A stretch of DNA of 64,000 nt from Nitrosopumilus sp965262695 (GCF_965262695.1 NZ_OZ253550.1:124001-188000), one strand, 5' to 3'. Numbered from the stretch's first letter, positions 1-9,200 are shown. Numbers and translations are program-made. Notes: generated by a model from the letters alone, not told the origin.

Positions 1-520
1 CACCATCAGCTGACATCTCTGGTTCATCAACTCCAGCAGTAACTGACAACGCTCAACAAACAGTAATGTTCGTACTTAGTGGTTCATCCACTCCATCAGT
101 AACAAGTACAGCAACACCATCAGCTGATCTTTCAGCCAACACCACACCACAGTAATGTTCGTACTTAGTGGTTCATCCACTCCATCAGTAACAAGTACAG
201 TAACTGACAACGCTCAACAAACAGTAATGTTCGTACTTAGTGGTTCATCCACTCCATCAGTAACAAGTACAGCAACACCATCAGCTGACATCTCTGGTTC
301 ATCAACTCCAGCAGTAACTGACAACGCTCAACAAACAGTAATGTTCGTACTTAGTGGTTCATCCACTCCATCAGTAACAAGTATAGCACCAGCAGTAACT
401 GACACGCTCAACAAACAGTAATGTTCGTACTTAGTGGATCCTCAGTAACAAGTACAGCAACACCATCAGCTGACACTGGTTCATCAACCAGCAGTAACTG
501 ACAACGCTCAACAAACAGTA
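1..520 (+). pseudogene. 5' segment of giant repeat surface protein, reading frame broken by small indels
   Basis: This stretch carries the same 114-bp repeat as the long open frame that follows, but the frame changes several times. From base 3 it reads in one frame to a TAA at 153-155, where the unit is scrambled around 126-150. A second open piece runs 155-421 and loses frame at about 402, where one A is missing from the usual GACAACGCTC. A third piece from 421 meets a TGA near 500 after several short deletions (for example at 441-448 and 466-490). The gene's true start lies before the window. Such clustered indels in near-identical repeats suggest assembly or consensus errors rather than real decay, but genuine erosion cannot be excluded. 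Confidence 0.6.
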
Positions 521-1132
521 ATGTTCGTACTTAGTGGTTCATCAACTCCAGCAGTAACTGACAACGCTCAACAAACAGTAATGTTCGTACTTAGTGGTTC
601 ATCCACTCCATCAGTAACAAGTACAGCAACACCATCAGCTGACATCTCTGGTTCATCAACACCAGCAGTAACTGACAACGCTCAACAAACAGTAATGTTC
701 GTACTTAGTGGTTCATCAACACCCGCAGTAACAAGTACAGCAACACCATCAGCTGACATCTCTGGTTCATCAACACCCGCAGTAACTGACAACGCTCAAC
801 AAACAGTAATGTTCGTACTTAGTGGTTCATCCACTCCATCAGTAACAAGTACAGCAACACCATCAGCTGACATCTCTGGTTCATCAACACCAGCAGTAAC
901 TGACAACGCTCAACAAACAGTAATGTTCGTACTTAGTGGTTCATCAACACCCGCAGTAACAAGTACAGCAACACCATCAGCTGACATCTCTGGTTCATCA
1001 ACACCCGCAGTAACTGACAACGCTCAACAAACAGTAATGTTCGTACTTAGTGGTTCATCCACTCCATCAGTAACAAGTACAGCAACACCATCAGCTGACA
1101 TCTCTGGTTCATCAACACCCGCAGTAACTGAC
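1..1132 (+). repeat. 114-bp coding tandem repeat array
   Basis: The unit encodes 38 residues beginning M-F-V-L-S-G-S-S-T-P. Regular copies start at ATGs 581, 695, 809, 923 and 1037, exactly 114 bp apart; 227 and 341 are also 114 bp apart. Copies before 521 contain small deletions. Confidence 0.9.
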
Positions 1133-4066
1133 AATGCAACTTATGGTACACTTACAATCTCAGCATCTTCCACTCCAACAGTTACAGATAACACGGCATT
1201 AGCAATCTCCGTCTCATCTACTCCATTAGTAACTGACAATGCAACTACAACTGTAATGAATATACTATCAGCATCTTCTACACCAGCAGTATCAAGTGAT
1301 GCAACAATACCATTGTCTGGTTCATCAACACCCGCAGTAACTGACAATGCAACTTATGGTACACTTACAATCTCAGCATCTTCCACTCCAACAGTTACAG
1401 ATAACACGGCATTAGCAATCTCCGTCTCATCTACTCCATTAGTAACTGACAATGCAACTACAACTGTAATGCATGTAATCTCAGCAAGCTCTACTCCATC
1501 AGTAACTGACAATGCAACTACAACTGTAATGCACATACTATCAGCATCTTCTACACCATCAGTATCAAGTGACTCAACAATATCTCTATCAGGTTCAACT
1601 GTTCCAGCAGTAACTGACAATGCAACTTATGGTACACTTACAATCTCAGCATCTTCTACACCATCAGTATCAAGTGACTCAACAATACCATTGTTAGCTT
1701 CTTCCACTCCAACAGTATCTGACAACTCCCAACAAACTGTAATGCATGTAATCTCAGCAAGCTCTACTCCATCAGTAACTGACAATGCAACTACAACTGT
1801 AATGCACATACTATCAGCATCTTCTACACCATCAGTATCAAGTGACTCAACAATATCTCTATCAGGTTCAACTGTTCCAGCAGTAACTGACAATGCAACT
1901 TATGGTACACTTACAATCTCAGCATCTTCTACACCATCAGTATCAAGTGACTCAACAATACCATTGTTAGCTTCTTCCACTCCAACAGTATCTGACAACT
2001 CCCAACAAACTGTAATGCATGTAATCTCAGCAAGCTCTACTCCATCAGTAACTGACAATGCAACTACAACTGTAATGCACATACTATCAGCATCTTCTAC
2101 ACCATCAGTATCAAGTGACTCAACAATATCTCTATCAGGTTCAACTGTTCCAGCAGTAACTGACAATGCAACTTATGGTACACTTACAATCTCAGCATCT
2201 TCTACACCATCAGTATCAAGTGACTCAACAATACCATTGTTAGCTTCTTCCACTCCAACAGTATCTGACAACTCCCAACAAACTGTAATGCATGTAATCT
2301 CAGCAAGCTCTACTCCATCAGTAACTGACAATGCAACTACAACTGTAATGCACATACTATCAGCATCTTCTACACCATCAGTATCAAGTGACTCAACAAT
2401 ATCTCTATCAGGTTCAACTGTTCCAGCAGTAACTGACAATGCAACTTATGGTACACTTACAATCTCAGCATCTTCTACACCATCAGTATCAAGTGACTCA
2501 ACAATACCATTGTTAGCTTCTTCCACTCCAACAGTATCTGACAACTCCCAACAAACTGTAATGCATGTAATCTCAGCAAGCTCTACTCCATCAGTAACTG
2601 ACAATGCAACTACAACTGTAATGCACATACTATCAGCATCTTCTACACCATCAGTATCAAGTGACTCAACAATATCTCTATCAGGTTCAACTGTTCCAGC
2701 AGTAACTGACAATGCAACTTATGGTACACTTACAATCTCAGCATCTTCTACACCATCAGTATCAAGTGACTCAACAATACCATTGTTAGCTTCTTCCACT
2801 CCAACAGTATCTGACAACTCCCAACAAACTGTAATGCATGTAATCTCAGCAAGCTCTACTCCATCAGTAACTGACAATGCAACTACAACTGTAATGCACA
2901 TACTATCAGCATCTTCTACACCATCAGTATCAAGTGACTCAACAATACCATTGTTAGCTTCTTCCACTCCAACAGTATCTGACAATGCAACTTATGGTAC
3001 ACTTACAATCTCAGCATCTTCTACACCATCAGTATCAAGTGACTCAACAATACCATTGTTAGCTTCTTCCACTCCAACAGTATCTGACAACTCCCAACAA
3101 ACTGTAATGCATGTAATCTCAGCAAGCTCTACTCCATCAGTAACTGACAATGCAACTACAACTGGAATGTTTACAATCTCAGCCAACTCAACACCAACAG
3201 TTGCAGCTAACACGGCATTAGCAATCTCCGTCTCATCCACTCCATCAGTAACTGACAATGCAACTACAACTGGAATGTTTACAATCTCAGCCAACTCAAC
3301 ACCAACAGTTGCAGCTAACACGGCATTAGCAATCTCCGTCTCATCTACTCCAACTCCATCTGATGATGCACAGATAACTGGAATGTTTACCATCTCAGCT
3401 AACTCTGCACCTGTAGTAACAAGCACAGCAACACCATCAGCTGATCTTATTGCCTCATCTACTCCAACTCCATCTGATGATGCACAGATAACTGGAATGT
3501 TTACAATCTCAGCCAACTCTACACCATCTGTAACAGACAGTGCTCAAGTTACTGGAATGTTTACCATCAACGCCAACTCCACTCCAACAGTATCAAGCAC
3601 TGCATCTACAACTGGAATGTTTACCATCAACGCCAACTCCACTCCAACAGTATCAAGCACTGCATCTACAACTGGAATGTTTACCATCAACGCCAACTCC
3701 ACTCCAACAGTATCAAGCACTGCATCTACAACTGGAATGTTTACAATCTCAGCCAACTCCACTCCAACAGTATCAAGCACTGCATCTACAACTGGAATGT
3801 TTACAATCTCAGCCCAACTCCACTCCAACAGTATCAAGCACTGCATCTACAACTGGAATGTTTACAATCTCAGCCAACTCCACTCCAACAGTATCAAGCA
3901 CTGCATCTACAACTGGAATGTTTACAATCTCAGCCAACTCCACTCCATCAGTATCAAGCACTGCATCTACAACTGGAATGTTTACAATCTCAGCCAACTC
4001 CACTCCATCAGTATCAAGTGGTCCAAAAATCCTATTATCAGGATCATCCATTCCAACAGTATCTGA
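521..4066 (+). CDS. Giant Ser/Thr-rich tandem-repeat surface protein, central part
   Basis: The translation is almost wholly low-complexity repeats around the core (S/A)-(S/N)-S-T-P-x-V-(T/S). Order: about five perfect 38-residue units, then 91-residue units (about six copies), then 20-residue units of the form G-M-F-T-I-S/N-A-N-S-T-P. No catalytic motif is visible. A Ser/Thr/Asn-rich extended composition fits a cell-surface stalk or adhesin that could be heavily glycosylated; this is inference. The meaningful frame stops at about 3812: one extra C in 3813-3815 (AGCCCAAC where neighbouring units have AGCCAAC) throws the rest to 4066 out of frame, while the repeat continues in the frame that ends at 6527. 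ATG 521 is an internal repeat methionine, not the real start. Confidence 0.7.
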   Translation: MFVLSGSSTPAVTDNAQQTVMFVLSGSSTPSVTSTATPSADISGSSTPAVTDNAQQTVMFVLSGSSTPAVTSTATPSADISGSSTPAVTDNAQQTVMFVLSGSSTPSVTSTATPSADISGSSTPAVTDNAQQTVMFVLSGSSTPAVTSTATPSADISGSSTPAVTDNAQQTVMFVLSGSSTPSVTSTATPSADISGSSTPAVTDNATYGTLTISASSTPTVTDNTALAISVSSTPLVTDNATTTVMNILSASSTPAVSSDATIPLSGSSTPAVTDNATYGTLTISASSTPTVTDNTALAISVSSTPLVTDNATTTVMHVISASSTPSVTDNATTTVMHILSASSTPSVSSDSTISLSGSTVPAVTDNATYGTLTISASSTPSVSSDSTIPLLASSTPTVSDNSQQTVMHVISASSTPSVTDNATTTVMHILSASSTPSVSSDSTISLSGSTVPAVTDNATYGTLTISASSTPSVSSDSTIPLLASSTPTVSDNSQQTVMHVISASSTPSVTDNATTTVMHILSASSTPSVSSDSTISLSGSTVPAVTDNATYGTLTISASSTPSVSSDSTIPLLASSTPTVSDNSQQTVMHVISASSTPSVTDNATTTVMHILSASSTPSVSSDSTISLSGSTVPAVTDNATYGTLTISASSTPSVSSDSTIPLLASSTPTVSDNSQQTVMHVISASSTPSVTDNATTTVMHILSASSTPSVSSDSTISLSGSTVPAVTDNATYGTLTISASSTPSVSSDSTIPLLASSTPTVSDNSQQTVMHVISASSTPSVTDNATTTVMHILSASSTPSVSSDSTIPLLASSTPTVSDNATYGTLTISASSTPSVSSDSTIPLLASSTPTVSDNSQQTVMHVISASSTPSVTDNATTTGMFTISANSTPTVAANTALAISVSSTPSVTDNATTTGMFTISANSTPTVAANTALAISVSSTPTPSDDAQITGMFTISANSAPVVTSTATPSADLIASSTPTPSDDAQITGMFTISANSTPSVTDSAQVTGMFTINANSTPTVSSTASTTGMFTINANSTPTVSSTASTTGMFTINANSTPTVSSTASTTGMFTISANSTPTVSSTASTTGMFTISAQLHSNSIKHCIYNWNVYNLSQLHSNSIKHCIYNWNVYNLSQLHSISIKHCIYNWNVYNLSQLHSISIKWSKNPIIRIIHSNSI
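1348..2985 (+). repeat. 273-bp coding tandem repeat array, six units
   Basis: Units of 273 bp (91 residues) begin at about 1348, 1621, 1894, 2167, 2440 and 2713. The middle four are essentially identical at the DNA level; the first and last diverge. A shorter 207-bp relative precedes it at 1141-1347. Each unit is itself made of about five diverged S-S-T-P-x-V submodules. Confidence 0.9.
3541..4020 (+). repeat. 60-bp coding tandem repeat array, eight units
   Basis: Eight 60-bp units encode G-M-F-T-I-(S/N)-A-N-S-T-P plus nine residues. One unit carries an extra C at 3813-3815, which shifts the reading frame of the whole gene. Confidence 0.9.
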
Positions 4067-6527
4067 TAACGCAACAACTACTGTGGTATTTAGAATATCA
4101 GTAACTGATACTTTAGATGTTGCAGAATCACAAAGTCAAACTGAACAATTTACAATTAGTGCAACAAGTACACCTGTCATATCAGAATCCTATGATACAT
4201 TAAAACACTCAAAGTTGACAATAACATCTGCTCCGAAAATCACAAACTTTGCATTATCTTCTGGAAAATACATTCTCTGGGCTAACTCTATTCCAATAAT
4301 GTCTGAATCTGGAAACATGTCTCCTAGAATTACATCTGCAAATGTTACATCTACTACTCAAATTGATATTGCATTTGAGCGAAACATGGATCCATTCTAC
4401 ACAAACCCATCTAGTTTTACATTAACAAATTCTTCTTCTACTGTAACGGAAACTAGAGTGTCTGATAATGTAGTGTCTTTGATTCTTGGTTCTGCAATCA
4501 CATCTGGCCAAACCCCAACAATTGCAATTACTGACGGTACTGTGAAAGATGTCAATGGAAACGCAGTAGACGCTGTATCTTTCACTCCAGATGACAAAGT
4601 TCCTCCAGAGGTAATCAAAGCTTATGCTACAACAAAATCCAATATAGTGATTCTATTTAACAAGAATGTTACTTCAATACAAACTGATTATTCAAGTCTC
4701 CAGATTCCAACAGGAACTTCCAAGACAATTGATAATCATAGTGTTTCTGATAATGTAGTGACATTAACGGTAAATTCTGCAGATATCACTGCCCGTGCTG
4801 ATGGTACTATTACAATTTCATCTGGTCTTACTGACACACTTGGAAATGAATTTGATACTAGCAATAATCCGGTATCAGTGATATCTAACATTGAAGAGGC
4901 ACCAGTTGAACTAGATGAAGACTTTGCAGAATTGGTAATCACAACTGAAGAAATTGAGATTAAAGAAGTTACAGTTGACGCAAATGTTGATGCAAAACTC
5001 GATCTTAGTAAGTCTCCTACAAAAACAACTGTCACAGAAAACAGCATAACCAAGAATAGAGTTCAAATTACAAATGAAATGACAATTACTGCATCTGATG
5101 GAACATCTGAAGAAGTTCAGATAGTTATTCCAAAGGATGTCTTGGTATCTGGTCCTGAAGATACGTTTACTGGAAAAATAGACTTGCCTGAACCAAAGGT
5201 AGGAAGTTCATGTCCGATAAATCCTGACGGCAGTAGCATAGTAAGTTGTATTGATGTTGGATTGTCTGGTGATGAGTTAACCTTTAACAAGTCTGTAAAA
5301 ATCACAATTCCAAACGAAGGACATTTGACACCTTATTACAGCTCTGATAATACAACTTGGCAAGAGATATCTACACTTTGTGATGCTGCTGATACTGCAG
5401 AAGTCAATGGAGTGGCAATATCTAATGATGGCACAAGAGAATGTTACTTTGTAGATGGATCTGATATGGTAATCTGGACTACTCACTTTACGGTATTTGG
5501 TACATTAACTCCTGCCTCTAGTTCTAGTTCTAGTTCAGGAGGCTCAAGTGGTGATGATACTGCTCCTTCAATTTCTAATCTTGGACCATCTATTGATAGT
5601 CAAGGATTTGGAGGAATTGTTGATGATGGAACTAATCCACTAACTCCTGTAGGAGAAATCAAAAACTATCCACTTGTATTTGATGGAATTGGATATGACG
5701 AGAGCAGTTTTGATTCTGTTCATACTGCAAATCTTGAAACAGGACAACCCCTACATGTAACTTTGAGTCTTTATGAAAACTCAGGTGCTCAAAATATTGA
5801 ACATGTAGAAATGTATGTTAATCAATTTGGTCCTAGAATCCTTAACGATAGAACTGAGACTGCTATAATTTATGATAGACAAACTGGTGTGGAAATTCTT
5901 GATCCATATGATCTAATTTCTAGTGCTACTGTACTTCCAGCAAGTGTAGATACACAATCCCAATTTTACTTCCAAGTAGTATTTGAAAAAGAAATTGAAC
6001 AATCTGATGTATTGTTTAGAGTGTGGGATAATAGTAGAAATTCAGTTGAATTACATTTACCTGAGGCATTAATGGTAGTTATTGGAGAATCCATCTCTGA
6101 AACTATCTCTGAAGAAAGTGATATTATTGAATCAGAAATTGTATCACAAGACGACTCAACTGAATCAGAAATTATATCACAAGACGACTCAACTGAATCA
6201 GAAATTGTATCACAAGACGACTCAACTGAATCAGAAATTGTATCACAAGACGACTCAACTGAATCAGAAAAAGTCAAAATCCCATCTGAACCTGAACTTG
6301 GAACATATGTGGGAATTCCTATGGACCCAGAACCTGGTGTTGACACAAACTTACAGATGGACCCAGAACCTGGTGTTGACACAAACTTACAGATGGACCC
6401 AGAACCTGGTGTTGACACAAACTTACAGATGGACCCAGAACCTGGTGTTGACACAAACAAATCAAAATCTCTGTTAGATTCTATATCTGAATTCTTTGAT
6501 GTACTATCAAAACTATTGCGATTCTAA
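3816..6527 (+). CDS. Giant surface protein, C-terminal part with Ig-like/SbsA-type domains and repeat tails
   Basis: This continues the preceding repeat protein after a one-base frame change. It begins with the last 20-residue repeats. Around 4320-4880 follow two segments resembling bacterial Ig-like SbsA-type domains (R-I-T-S-A-N-V-T-S, and the phrase V-S-D-N-V-V twice). Then come an acidic beta-rich stretch, a Ser8 linker near 5518-5540, and a domain starting D-D-T-A-P-S-I-S-N-L that I recognise as common in large thaumarchaeal secreted proteins. The tail has four 11-residue D-D-S-T-E-S-E units and four 12-residue M-D-P-E-P-G-V-D-T-N units. No clear membrane anchor is seen at the end. A cell-surface or S-layer-associated role is inference. 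The open frame upstream of 3813 in this phase is out-of-frame noise. Confidence 0.75.
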   Translation, partial: NSTPTVSSTASTTGMFTISANSTPTVSSTASTTGMFTISANSTPSVSSTASTTGMFTISANSTPSVSSGPKILLSGSSIPTVSDNATTTVVFRISVTDTLDVAESQSQTEQFTISATSTPVISESYDTLKHSKLTITSAPKITNFALSSGKYILWANSIPIMSESGNMSPRITSANVTSTTQIDIAFERNMDPFYTNPSSFTLTNSSSTVTETRVSDNVVSLILGSAITSGQTPTIAITDGTVKDVNGNAVDAVSFTPDDKVPPEVIKAYATTKSNIVILFNKNVTSIQTDYSSLQIPTGTSKTIDNHSVSDNVVTLTVNSADITARADGTITISSGLTDTLGNEFDTSNNPVSVISNIEEAPVELDEDFAELVITTEEIEIKEVTVDANVDAKLDLSKSPTKTTVTENSITKNRVQITNEMTITASDGTSEEVQIVIPKDVLVSGPEDTFTGKIDLPEPKVGSSCPINPDGSSIVSCIDVGLSGDELTFNKSVKITIPNEGHLTPYYSSDNTTWQEISTLCDAADTAEVNGVAISNDGTRECYFVDGSDMVIWTTHFTVFGTLTPASSSSSSSGGSSGDDTAPSISNLGPSIDSQGFGGIVDDGTNPLTPVGEIKNYPLVFDGIGYDESSFDSVHTANLETGQPLHVTLSLYENSGAQNIEHVEMYVNQFGPRILNDRTETAIIYDRQTGVEILDPYDLISSATVLPASVDTQSQFYFQVVFEKEIEQSDVLFRVWDNSRNSVELHLPEALMVVIGESISETISEESDIIESEIVSQDDSTESEIISQDDSTESEIVSQDDSTESEIVSQDDSTESEKVKIPSEPELGTYVGIPMDPEPGVDTNLQMDPEPGVDTNLQMDPEPGVDTNLQMDPEPGVDTNKSKSLLDSISEFFDVLSKLLRF
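6129..6260 (+). repeat. 33-bp coding repeat, four units
   Basis: Four units start at 6129, 6162, 6195 and 6228 and encode E-S-E-I-(V/I)-S-Q-D-D-S-T. They form an acidic tail segment of the giant surface protein. Confidence 0.9.
6321..6464 (+). repeat. 36-bp coding repeat, four units
   Basis: Four units start at ATGs 6321, 6357, 6393 and 6429 and encode M-D-P-E-P-G-V-D-T-N-L-Q; the last unit ends N-K-S. Near-perfect DNA identity suggests recent expansion. Confidence 0.9.
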
Positions 6528-6667
6528 TGATATGTGGAAACAAGATATTGGTCAAACTAAGGATTGGTATCTTATCTGACCTGCAAGTTACCTAATGAAT
6601 CCATTCAAAAAATAAAATGTTTAAAAAATAATAAACTGTATTTAAATAATGGAGGTAGCCCTTACTG

Positions 6668-6931
6668 ATGGTGAATACTAGAACTGGAATATTTGTTGGA
6701 ATCGCAATTGCTATATCTGTTGGAATCGCATTTACTGCTTCATACTCTCTTGTGAATTCATCTGACTCTGAGAAACTTGAATCGATTGTGGAGGTGACTG
6801 TTGATTCTAGTAACCCTGCTGTGAGTGATGGTGCAATTGTTGATGTTGAAAACCAAAATTATGATGTAAATGAGGATGGTAAACGTCATTACACTCTAGT
6901 GGCAAAAACCGAACCTGTGGTTTCTCCTTGA
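6668..6931 (+). CDS. Small membrane-anchored or secreted hypothetical protein (87 aa)
   Basis: I do not recognise a family. Residues 7-30 form one hydrophobic segment (rich in G, I, A and V) that would serve as a signal peptide or N-terminal anchor; the remaining 55 residues are acidic and polar and would lie outside the cell. The ATG has a good ribosome site, GGAGGT, 11 bases upstream, and an A/T-rich TATTTAAAT box at about 6637-6646. It follows the giant surface protein on the same strand after a 140-base gap, so it probably has its own promoter. Confidence 0.65.
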   Translation: MVNTRTGIFVGIAIAISVGIAFTASYSLVNSSDSEKLESIVEVTVDSSNPAVSDGAIVDVENQNYDVNEDGKRHYTLVAKTEPVVSP

Positions 6932-6991
6932 ATTAGATGATGGTGATTATAACGGCACAATTAAATATTATAAGTATGAATTTCATATGTT

Positions 6992-7225
6992 ATGGCTTTT
7001 AAAATAAAATATAGATTCAAAAATGAAGACAGTCAATATACGTGCACAGTCACATATCAACAATACAAAAATTTTCAAGAGATTCCATTAGTTGCAGAAT
7101 GTGAAATAATTAAAGGTAATCAGAAAAATGTTGAAGCATATCAAAAAGAATTGCAAAAAGCATTAGATCTTGCTAGCCAACAATCAATAACCAGCCATAT
7201 CAAAAAATTATCTGAAAATGTCTAA
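6992..7225 (+). CDS. Small conserved hypothetical protein (77 aa), paralogue of the minus-strand gene at 10.4-10.7 kb
   Basis: No known domain is recognised. The protein is soluble and probably beta-then-alpha: a strand-rich first half with K-(I/Y)-(K/S)-Y-(R/K)-F-K and C-(T/I)-V-T-Y-x-Q-Y, then a helical C-terminus. The same pattern, including both Y-x-C-x-V-T-Y and C-E-I, occurs in the 79-residue protein at 10416-10655, so the two are paralogues flanking the sensor-kinase region. The start is preceded by an A/T-rich box at about 6961-6972. Confidence 0.7.
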   Translation: MAFKIKYRFKNEDSQYTCTVTYQQYKNFQEIPLVAECEIIKGNQKNVEAYQKELQKALDLASQQSITSHIKKLSENV

Positions 7226-7242
7226 ATCCTAAAAATTCTCAA

Positions 7243-9051
7243 TCACAAATTCTTTGACAATGTTAGAGTGATAACAGTGGGATTGGTTTTTACTGAGATC
7301 TCTCCATGATGTTGTTCTACAATGTTTTTACAGCTGGTCAATCCCAAACCTGTTCCAACTTGCTTGGTAGTAAACAACGGTTCAAACATTTCTTTGAGAA
7401 TGGCAGTAGGAATTGGAGGTCCCGAATCTTCAAACTCTATCTTCACGTATGATGGTTCATCAAATAGACGAATTTTGACTGTTCCGTTTTGTTTAACAGC
7501 ATCAATTGCATTAGATATTAAATTCACAAAAACGATGTCTAGTTTATGGGAATCACATCGTAGTTTTATGTCATTTTCAGGTAATTCAATTGTAACTGTA
7601 TCCTTTTTTGATGTTCTAGATACAGAGGATTGTAAGAGTTCCAATAATGAATGGGTTTCAATTTGAAGATCAGACACTCGTACAAAATCCATCACGTCAT
7701 TGATTTGATGAGTCATTCTTGTAATTGCAGTATCAATCATTCTAAAACGTTTTTCAAGTTTTTCATCTTTATCTGACAACTCAATTTTCATCAAATTTAC
7801 TGATCCATGAATAACAGCTAGAGGGTTTCGTAGATCATGAGCAAGTCTAGTGGCTAACTCTCCTATGTTTTTTAATTTCTCTTTTTTCACTAAAATTTCT
7901 CTAATTACCTCAAATGATTTTGAAAAATCACCCAATTCATCTTTGGAATTAATATCTATTTTCTGAGTGTAATCCCCTTCTTTGAATTGTTGAATGACTT
8001 TTTCTAATTTAGATAATGGAGTTAAAACCGAATTAAGAATAAGGAATGCTAGAATTACTGCAGATATTATGCTAATTATTAACACAATAATGATTACATT
8101 TCGAACAAGTTCTTGAGCACTTAAAGAATCAGCCAATCTTTGCTCTGTATTTTCATTTTCAATTTGAATAAATTCCGAAAACTCTAATCTTATTTCATCG
8201 AGAATTCTTTTTCCCGTTCCTTGTTCAAGAAGTATTGATGCTTCATCCAAATTATAATTTTCTGAGATATTTCTTCTAGATTCAATGTTAGGGTATACAA
8301 TTTCTTGATCCCATTTTTCATACAATCTATCAATGGAATAAATCAATTGGAGGTTTTCTTCATCATCTATTAGATTATTTTCTAAATTTTGAATATCTTC
8401 ATGTAATTCAATTTTTAAATTATTAAAAGAAACTAGAAAATCCTCGTTTCCTGAAATTAAATATTCTCGTTGAGATACCTCAGTATCATAGATATCTGTT
8501 TTAATTTTTGAAAGTAGCAAAAATTCATCTATGTTTTCAGAATCTCGTAAATTTCCTTCTAGTAGCAAAATTATTTGATATATTTCATCTAAAATTGCGT
8601 CAGATTCATTGGATAATATTGCTTCCAAAGCATTATCTTGGGAATTGTGGATTTTTTTTGCAAGATCAATTTCGGGAACTGCAGCAAGTTCTATCCACTC
8701 TGAAAATAGTTGAGAAATATGTTCCAATTTCTTTACTTGTGAAGGATTGTAAGACACCAGTTCTTTTTCTTCTTCAAGTAAGACAAAGAATTCGTTTACA
8801 CCTTTAGTGTATGGCTCTAAAAAAGATTCATTGCCGGTAATGATGAATCCTCTTTGACCATTTTCGGAATCTATAGCAAGTCTTTGTAATTTTTCGGCAT
8901 TTTGTATAACTAAAATGTCCTGTTCTGCCATTGATTGGAAATCTTCAGATGCGATATTTGATTGAGAATTTGTTAATATTCCTAAAAACATGGTAATTGA
9001 AACAACTATTGCAAAACCAAAAAATAATTTTGACTTGATTTTCATGAACAA
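7243..9051 (-). CDS. Membrane sensor histidine kinase with two CHASE3-like extracellular halves
   Basis: Membrane-bound two-component kinase of about 602 residues. Order: TM1 about 8-28; an extracellular region of about 290 residues with two CHASE3-like helical halves, each carrying a G-Q-R-G-F-I-I-T-G-N or S-Q-R-E-Y-L-I-S-G-N signature (near residues 65-74 and 193-202); TM2 about 317-340; HAMP about 340-390; a HisKA helix with phospho-acceptor H405 in A-H-D-L-R-N-P; then HATPase_c with N-box N-L-I-S-N-A-I-D-A and G-boxes D-S-G-P and G-T-G-L-G-L. It starts with two close methionines, so the start could be six bases further in. No response regulator is adjacent; the nearest lone receiver is at 14.2 kb. 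The signal is unknown. Confidence 0.9.
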   Translation of the reverse strand: MFMKIKSKLFFGFAIVVSITMFLGILTNSQSNIASEDFQSMAEQDILVIQNAEKLQRLAIDSENGQRGFIITGNESFLEPYTKGVNEFFVLLEEEKELVSYNPSQVKKLEHISQLFSEWIELAAVPEIDLAKKIHNSQDNALEAILSNESDAILDEIYQIILLLEGNLRDSENIDEFLLLSKIKTDIYDTEVSQREYLISGNEDFLVSFNNLKIELHEDIQNLENNLIDDEENLQLIYSIDRLYEKWDQEIVYPNIESRRNISENYNLDEASILLEQGTGKRILDEIRLEFSEFIQIENENTEQRLADSLSAQELVRNVIIIVLIISIISAVILAFLILNSVLTPLSKLEKVIQQFKEGDYTQKIDINSKDELGDFSKSFEVIREILVKKEKLKNIGELATRLAHDLRNPLAVIHGSVNLMKIELSDKDEKLEKRFRMIDTAITRMTHQINDVMDFVRVSDLQIETHSLLELLQSSVSRTSKKDTVTIELPENDIKLRCDSHKLDIVFVNLISNAIDAVKQNGTVKIRLFDEPSYVKIEFEDSGPPIPTAILKEMFEPLFTTKQVGTGLGLTSCKNIVEQHHGEISVKTNPTVITLTLSKNL

Positions 9052-9130
9052 AATCTACATCGATGGTATTTATCTTGAATTATTTTTCAAAAAAATATTA
9101 CATATTTTTTAAAATTTAAACTCCAAAGAA

Positions 9131-9148
9131 TTTCCCATTATTGGGAAA
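9131..9148. promoter_or_regulatory. Perfect inverted repeat TTTCCCA-TTAT-TGGGAAA
   Basis: Seven-base arms with a four-base spacer, lying between the divergently transcribed histidine kinase and the exported protein at 9244. A related copy is at 9186-9200 and another at 12196-12210. It is a candidate operator; no binding protein can be named. Confidence 0.5.
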
Positions 9149-9185
9149 ATGATTTGAAAAATAATTTTGAGCACAGATGGGATTT

Positions 9186-9200
9186 TTCCATCAATGGGAA
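9186..9200. promoter_or_regulatory. Second copy of the TTCC(C)A-N4-TGGGAA inverted repeat
   Basis: Reads TTCCA-TCAA-TGGGAA, just upstream of the TATA-like CTATATTAA at about 9210-9219 of the next gene. Position and similarity to the copy at 9131 suggest a regulator site overlapping the promoter's upstream edge. Confidence 0.45.

Noticed and set aside
3540..3812. Frame starting M-L-K-L-L-E-C-L-P as the N-terminus of the 6527 protein
   Set aside because: This is the wrong phase of the 60-bp repeat; the meaningful phase joins after the inserted C at 3813-3815.
3811..3820. Phase-variable homopolymer controlling the giant gene
   Set aside because: The tract is only three C long, too short for frequent slippage; a consensus error or fixed indel is more likely.
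1..4020. CRISPR array
   Set aside because: Repeats are contiguous and coding, with no unique spacers and no cas genes nearby.
1141..4051. Minus-strand frames of 68-174 residues inside the repeat array
   Set aside because: They repeat at the same 273-bp and 60-bp periods as the plus-strand gene and arise only because the repeated codons lack stops on the other strand. No start context or independent domain.
5966..6460. 164-residue minus-strand frame with G-S-G-S-I-C repeats
   Set aside because: It is the antisense of the 33- and 36-base C-terminal repeats of the surface protein; no promoter or ribosome site.
6082..6477. 131-residue plus-strand frame rich in N-Q-K-L-Y-H-K-T
   Set aside because: Out-of-phase reading of the repeat tail of the surface protein.
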